A stretch of DNA of 64,000 nucleotides, taken from Epichloe hybrida. Its lineage: Eukaryota > Ascomycota > Sordariomycetes > Hypocreales > Clavicipitaceae. The notes beneath the pieces were generated by a model. That model ran no database searches. It saw nothing but the letters and a program-made list of their open reading frames with translations, and was not told the origin of the DNA. Positions within the stretch are counted from its first letter, which is position 1. Each line of letters starts with the position of its first letter. This document shows, one piece after another, positions 58,037 to 64,000 of this stretch. Made by a program: the position numbers and the translations under genes. The stretch is from positions 59,808 through 123,807 of the forward strand of contig JAFEKR010000066.1 in assembly GCA_019022495.1 (NCBI GenBank), read 5' to 3'.

Positions 58037-61000
58037 TATAACTATAGTAATATAAAGTATTTCTTCTATAATTATAATAAGCTAAGGAAAGACTAATAAA
58101 AAAGTTAGAAAAACTCCTAGAGGTAAAAGTAAAAGCCCTTACCTTTACCTTAAATACTAGGGTATTAGTAAGATACTAATTTTATATACTAGTTACTATT
58201 TATAAGCATAAAGACATTAAAATAGTAGTAAATCTATAGTTATACTAAGATTAATATTATAAGCGCTAAATTTACATAGACTTATGAGCTTAATTAGGCT
58301 AAGGCTATAGTACTTATCCTAAAGGTAGTAAGGGCTTTAATAGTTCCTTAATATAATATCTATAAGGTACCTATTATAATTAAAGATTTATAGGGTAAAG
58401 AGAAAGATTTTAAGTTACTATAAATAGCTATTAATAAGGACCTAAGAGTAAAGGGAAGCCTTATATTAATTAGAATATATATACTTATAAAAAATATATA
58501 TATATCTTTACTTATACTTATAAAAATAATAGTTTAAAAAGAGAAAGGTAGCCTTTTTATTACTAACTCCTTATAAGTTTATAAAGATAATATATAATAA
58601 GATAATTATATATACTATTATAAGTATAATAAAAGATAAGTTTATTTCTCTTAAAGATAAAGAGAAGGTAAAAGTATATAAAATTATTAAAGATATCCTA
58701 AAGAAACTATATAAATTTAAAGATATATTTATATTAGATAAGGTAAGAAGCCTCCTATTAAAAAAGTTAACTAATTATATAATTAATCTTATACTAGAAG
58801 CTATACCTTTATATAAACTAATTTATTCTCTCTCCTAAAGTAAACTTAGAGAGCTCTAGGAATATATAAATAATAACCTAAAGAAAGGCTAGATAAGACC
58901 CTTAAAAAGCTTAGTAAATATACTTATTTTATTTATACTAAAGAAAAATAAAATACTCTAGCTATATATTAACTATTAAGGGCTTAATAAGGTAATATAG
59001 AAGAATTACTATACTTTCCCCTTAATTTTAAAGATCCTTAATTAATACTAAGGGGCTTATTTCTTTTCTAAGATTAATATTAAGAATATATATTACTAAA
59101 TTTATATTAAAGAGAGTAATAAATAGAAAATAGCTTTTTATATATATTATAAGCACTATAAGTACCTTATAATACCTTTTAGGTTAATAAATACCCTAGT
59201 TACTTTCTAAAGTTATATTTATAAGGTATTATATAAGCTAGTTAATACTATTTATCTAGTATATTTAAATAATATCTTAATCTTCTTTAAAATAAAGGAA
59301 AAGCATACTAAATATATTAAGTAAGTCCTTAAATATATAAGATTAGTAAAGTTATATATAAAACCCTCTAAGTACTTTTTTTATAAGGAATTAGTAAAAT
59401 TCCTAGGGTTTATTCTCTTTATTAATAGGATATTAATAAATACTTACTAAGTTAATATAATTAGAGAATAAAAAAAGCTAATAAGTTTTAAGAATATATA
59501 GTTATTTCTTAGATTCTATAACTTTTACTAATAGTTTATTTATAAATACTTTAGGATTATAGTACCTCTTTATATATTAATAAAGGGTAGTTAAAATAGT
59601 ATTTAGACTAGAAGGTTTATATTTAAAGAAAAGAAGTAGTTAGTATTTAACTAGCTAAAAGATACCTTTTAGTAAGTGCCTTTACTTTAACACTATAACC
59701 TAAGTTAAGTAATGTATATTAAGATAAATACCTTAATTTTTATAATAATAAGAATTTTATCTTAGTAAGATAATAAGGGCTATTAGTATTTAGTAGCTTT
59801 TTAGTTAAGGAAGTTTATAAACACTAAATATAACTATAGTATAGCTAATTAAAAGCTACTTACTATAGTAAAGTTATTTAAATACTAGTAATATTATATT
59901 AAAGGTATAAAGATACTTATAAAGGTTCTTTTAGACTATTATAACTTATAGACCTTTATAAGGTAATAAAAGCTAAATAAAAGATAGGTATAATAGTATA
60001 TATTTCTTTACTCTTTCTATTTTATAATTAAGTATAGACTAGAGAAAAGTAACTTTATAAATATACTATTAAGAAAGTCTAATTATAAAGGTAAACCTAT
60101 ATTAAATAAGGCACTCTTACTAAAGCTTTAAAGAAAAATAGTAAATATCTTTATAGTAAAAAAAGAAGTACTAATATATTAAAGAAGTTATAGTATAATA
60201 CTAGTCTTAGAACTTACTAGGGTAAGAGTAGCCTAAGTAAAAGGCTAGTTAGCTACTATAAATCTAGTAATAGGTTAGCTAAATAAGGGTAATTTTAAGA
60301 AGAAAGTAGTATATATTTAAGATATTAGTATAGTATAAGTAATTTAGGGGGCTATTATATTACTAAATTCTTACTAATTTATAATAAATAAACTATTAGT
60401 ATAACTACTATAGAAGGTATAGGACTAAGATTTAGATTTATAAAAGTATAAAGATAAGGTTAACTTCTAAGTAAAAGGGAGGGGAAAAGCTAGTCTATAG
60501 TTATATAGTATAAGGGGCCTCCTAATATATAAAGACTAGGTAGTTATTTTATAGAAGCTTATCTTATAATAAGAGCTTCTATAACTATACTATAATAATT
60601 TATTAGTAAGTTACTTTAGGACTAAATATACTCTTAAACTACTAAAATATTACTATTAGTAGCTAGTAATAAGTAAAGCTATTTTAGACTATATATCTAG
60701 CTATAAAGTATACTAGTGTATAGTAACTAGAAGGCACTACCTATATAAAAGCCTTAAATTACTACTAATACTAAGGTAACTATAAGTAAAGATCTTAATA
60801 GATTTTATTATAGGATTACTACTAATATAGCTAGGTAACTGAGAAACTAATATAATCCTAGTAATTATAGACTAATTTACTAAGTACTTTATCTTCCTTT
60901 TTATATAAACTATAATTAATATAGCTTAATTAGTAAAGCTATTTTATAAGAAAATTAAGTTATAATTTAAAGCGCTAGAGAGTATTATATCTAATAAAGA

Positions 61001-61990
61001 ATTAGTATTTATAAGCTAATTTTAGTTAGAGATATACTATTAGTTATATATAAAATAAAGGCTTTTAATAGTATTTTACCTCTAAACTAATAGTTTAATA
61101 AAGAGAATAAACTAAGTGCTTAAATATTACTTATAATATTTTATTAAAGAAAACTAATAGCTATAGCTAAAGCTACTCCTAATAGCTTAATTTATATATA
61201 ATAATACTATTAATAAAATAATAAGCTACTTTCTTAATTATACTTTTATAAGCTATTTACCTAAGTTTTACCTAGCTTTTAAGGGTAAGAGTAAGGAGAG
61301 AAAGGTCCTAGAAGCTTATATATATATTTAAAAACTATATAATATTAAGGAAAAGTTAGTATATAACTAGGTTAAGGCTACTAAAGTATAGGTAAAGTAC
61401 TATAACTAAAGATATTAGCTAATAACCTTAAAAAAAGAAGACTTAGTATTACTATTAGTAAAGAATATTAGACTTAAGAATATAAAATAAAAGCTAAACC
61501 TAAGATTTATTAGGCTATTTTAAGTACTTAATACTATAGGAAAATAAGTATACTAACTAGTATTACCTAATAAGTATAGTTAACTATATAATATATTTTA
61601 TATTAGCCTATTAAAGCTATAGAATTACTAGGAAAATACCTTAGATAAGGATATGCTAATACTTAATCTTAAAGATAATAATAATAAGTTTAAAGTTAAA
61701 GAAGTTAGGGATTATAGAAAGATATATAAAGGTAATAAATACCTAGTAAAATAGAAAGGCTAGCTAAGTAAATATAACTAATAGGTAGTAGTAAAAGATA
61801 TAGAAAGTACTTAATATATAATCTAGGCTTTCTATTAAAGTAAAATAAGTAAGAGGTATAGTAAGATATAAGTAAGTTATAAGTAAAGAGAAATAAGGTA
61901 ATTATAAAAAAGGCCTAGTCTTATTAGCTACTATTATACTCTAATTAAAAACCTTATTAAATTTTTACTAAATAATAATAAAAAAGATAC
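58037..61990 (+). pseudogene. RIP-broken zinc knuckle and pol of element E
   Basis: Immediately after D the plus strand reads YNYSNIKYF, a mutated CCHC knuckle. The RT region begins near 58,830 (LKSLVNILILFILKKNK, then a VDYRGLN equivalent YINY). Integrase is near 60,790-60,900 (DFIIGLL, NIILVIID, stop, FTKYF). A chromodomain-like segment is at about 61,695-61,860 (YLVK, stop, KG, then VVKDIES). Plus-strand orientation is opposite to A and B. Stops are dense. Confidence 0.78.
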
Positions 61991-62188
61991 TTATAAGAAA
62001 GGGAGTATTAAGGGAAACCCTTTTATAGTTACCCCCTTATATATTAAAATAATACTATTATAAAGAAAATACTTAGTATTTTTACTTTTATTCTCCTAAA
62101 CTACTACTTATATTACCTAGAAAAACTAGTGCTTTACTACCCCCTAGGGTATAAATCCTAGGTTATAATATTATAGCTATCTATTAGG

Positions 62189-62346
62189 TTCTGTAGCCTA
62201 GTGGTTATAGCCCCTGGCTTGTGGTCACCCTTAGCCATACTATTTTCTGATCAGTTAGTCGTCAATTGGTTGATTAGTAGCCCTTGACCTACCTGTGGAT
62301 TCGAATTAGAGTGGAGTTAAGTAAGAATAAGTTATGTTTTTTTTTT
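62189..62346 (+). ncRNA. tRNA-like Pol III unit or SINE remnant
   Basis: GTAGCCTAGTGG (62,193-62,204) fits a Pol III A box, and GGATTCGAATT (62,298-62,308) resembles a B box. A run of ten T (62,337-62,346) would terminate Pol III. Between them, GGCTTGTGGTCAC resembles a tRNA-His(GUG) anticodon arm. The A-to-B spacing (about 95 nt) is long for a tRNA, and the D and acceptor stems do not pair well, so a tRNA-derived SINE or pseudogene is more likely than a working tRNA. It stands out as a less AT-rich island inside the 3' part of element E. Confidence 0.4.
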
Positions 62347-63727
62347 AGTTTGCCTTAGAGCTTTAAAGAATAAGTTATAAGATAGAAGAGATATAAAGAG
62401 ATAAAATAAACATAGTTATAGAGGAAGGGGGAATTTTATTAATTTATACTATAAGTAAAACTTAAATGGATTTAAGTTTAACTACAGTTATAAATTATAA
62501 CTCTTACGTAATCGTAGCTATAAAGTTTATTATAAACTTTATATTAACTTTTTAGCCCCTAAATTTGTAGCTTAAAGCTTATTTCTTTTATATTTTACCT
62601 AATACTATAGTAATTATTGAATTTGGTTGTTACATGTGGCACTAGCTAGGTATTGCTAGTAATCTTTTTGGTTCCTTGAAAATTAGATGCATTGGCCACA
62701 GCCAATGACCCCAAAAGAAATTAAAAATTAATATTATAGCTATAAAGTTATTTTTGCTTTCTAGGAGTTATAATATATAGTATAATTTAGCTATAAAAGT
62801 TAGTAAATATATAGTAAAGGAGAAGTAATAACTTACTATCCCTAGGATAAGGGTAGGAAATATAGTAACTAAGAGTTACTAGTATAAAATAATATACTAA
62901 TTATATATAGCTAAAGTAGCTTATATAGAAAGTAAGTAAAGATTAAGGGAATATATAGTAAGATATACTTAATAAACCTTAGTAACCCTAGTTAAACTAA
63001 AGGAAATATAATAAGCTATATTAGTATAATTAAACCTTATAATAAGGTTTAGATAATAAGTACTAAAATAGTAGTAAGTTACCTTAGAAAATATATAATT
63101 ATTAGGATTATTAGGGACCTAATTACTTAGGGTATTTATTAGAGTTTTTACCTAATTAAGAATAATAAGAAGATTAAGAAAATCCCCTTATATAGTTAGT
63201 ATTACCTAGAGAGATATAGGTAATTAGGAACTAAAAGCGTAAATAAAATAATATACTTACTATATTATAAGTATTACTATATTTAATATACTAGATATAA
63301 TACTTTAAATATTTCCCTTTAGTAATAATAGCTAGCACGCTAGGGAATTAATAGTTAATCTAAGGGATATTAGGCTTAGCTAAAGGACTTTTCTTAAAGT
63401 CTATATAACCTATATATAAATAATATATATAGGTATATTATCTTAAATAAATATTAGGGATAGCTATAATAATAATGCTTTTAATACTTTCCTTATCTAA
63501 TTCTATACTAATAATATAGTAAGTAGTAAAGGTAAAATTAAAGTAACTAATAATATAATAGTATCTAGGAAAAGTTTACTATAGATAAAAAAGGGAAAAG
63601 TCTATAATATAATAGAGAGTTATAGGTAAATTTATACTTAACTACTAATATTATTTATTATTATTTTAATATTACTATTACTTAGTAAATAGCTATTTAG
63701 AAGCCTAGCTAAAAGTAAGGGGGTAAT
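62347..63727. other. Unassigned 3' segment of element E
   Basis: 1.4 kb of AT-rich DNA with no readable domain. A GC-richer island lies at about 62,625-62,735 (TGTTACATGTGGCACTAG, TTGGCCACAGCCAATGACC). A purine-rich tract (AAAAGTAAGGGGGT, about 63,712-63,725) directly before the 3' LTR fits the polypurine primer site of E. Confidence 0.55.
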
Positions 63728-63928
63728 TATAAGGCTATACTTATAATACCTATGCGCTAGCGTATACTAGGTAAGCATACTACGCCCTAGGGCTAGGTTT
63801 ACGTAATACTAGTAAGCTACTAGCTATAAGCTAGTGACTCGCACGTATAACATACTTAGACCTAGCAAGCTTTAGTTAATATACAAACGCCCCTATACCT
63901 CTTGCCTAGCTATCCCTTTGTTCTCACA
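63728..63928 (+). repeat. Right LTR of element E
   Basis: 201 nt, TATAAGGC...TTCTCACA. The inner start is mutated, and the outer end is GC-richer than the same part of the left LTR. Confidence 0.85.
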
Positions 63929-63985
63929 AAGTTATATTCTTTTAAGCATAGCAAGGTAATAACTTTACTATAAGTTAAAGGAAGC

Positions 63986-64000
63986 TTAGGGTTAGGGTTA
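63986..64000 (+). other. Telomere repeat start (TTAGGG)n
   Basis: TTAGGGTTAGGGTTA ends the window with the G-rich strand running toward the right end, as expected for a chromosome end. Only two and a half units are visible. A 57-bp non-LTR spacer separates it from the right LTR of E. Confidence 0.85.

Larger units (their letters stand above)
29037..63928 (+). mobile_element. Ty3/gypsy chromovirus-type element E, host of three nested insertions
   Basis: Two 201-nt LTRs with TGTGAG...CTCACA inverted ends (RIP-altered at the left start) enclose a plus-strand gypsy element. Removing elements A, C and D leaves about 6.7 kb of internal sequence (29,238-29,267, 43,986-44,870, 51,634-51,758 and 58,037-63,727). 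Order: gag, zinc knuckle, RT, RNase H, integrase, chromodomain, then a purine-rich tract before the 3' LTR. D lies directly before the zinc-knuckle codons, which read through after D is removed. GTTAT precedes the left LTR and recurs two bases after the right LTR, so the target duplication is not clean. All domains carry stops. Confidence 0.8.

Noticed and set aside
63929..63935. GTTAT as target-site duplication of element E
   Set aside because: It is offset by two bases from the LTR end, and the flank beyond does not continue the element on the left; kept only as a possibility.

Overview
The window looks like a chromosome end of a filamentous ascomycete, most likely a Sordariomycete of the order Hypocreales. 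The evidence is short introns (60-180 nt) with CTAAC-like branch sites, the gene set, and a right half that carries the mark of repeat-induced point mutation (RIP). TTAGGG telomere repeats run off the right edge.

Positions 1-24,600 are GC-moderate and gene-bearing. I resolved exon structures for a Bqt4-like tail-anchored APSES/KilA-N protein (1,598-3,090 +), 3-hydroxyisobutyrate dehydrogenase (4,111-5,419 +), AP-3 adaptin beta (5,496-8,043 -), an unknown conserved-looking protein (8,692-9,417 +), kinetochore NUF2 with a GC-AG intron (9,609-11,058 -), mitochondrial thioredoxin (11,509-12,217 -), a large disordered basic protein (13,660-15,822 -), D-amino-acid oxidase (20,220-21,641 +), ALG3 mannosyltransferase (21,942-23,459 +) and an EIF1AD-like S1/OB-fold protein (23,517-24,009 -). 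These are unrelated housekeeping genes, not a pathway cluster. Between 15.9 and 20.2 kb the DNA is gene-poor, with minisatellites, a probable frameshifted secreted-protein gene (17.7-18.06 kb) and one doubtful small ORF.

The last gene before the AT-rich zone (24,564-25,176 -) has four exons. It encodes a 135-residue secreted protein with two beta/gamma-crystallin-type calcium-clamp motifs, a plausible effector-like protein at the euchromatin/heterochromatin border.

From about 25.2 kb to the telomere the DNA is extremely AT-rich and full of TA dinucleotides and stop codons. It is a nested set of RIP-mutated LTR retrotransposons that can be read as layers. A copia element (G, LTR 28,460-28,705) is interrupted by a chromodomain-bearing Ty3/gypsy element E (LTRs 29,037-29,237 and 63,728-63,928, + strand). 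E is interrupted by gypsy element A (29,268-43,980, - strand, TSD CCTAA) and by two copia elements, C (44,876-51,628, TSD TTAAC) and D (51,759-58,031, TSD AATAC). A is itself interrupted by gypsy element B (34,635-41,528, TSD CCTTT). LTR pairs are equal in length (267, 219, 257, 231 and 201 nt). In the stretches I aligned, LTR differences are C-to-T or G-to-A. In all five pairs the outward-facing edge of each LTR is spared and the inward-facing part is mutated. A tRNA-like Pol III unit lies at 62,189-62,346.
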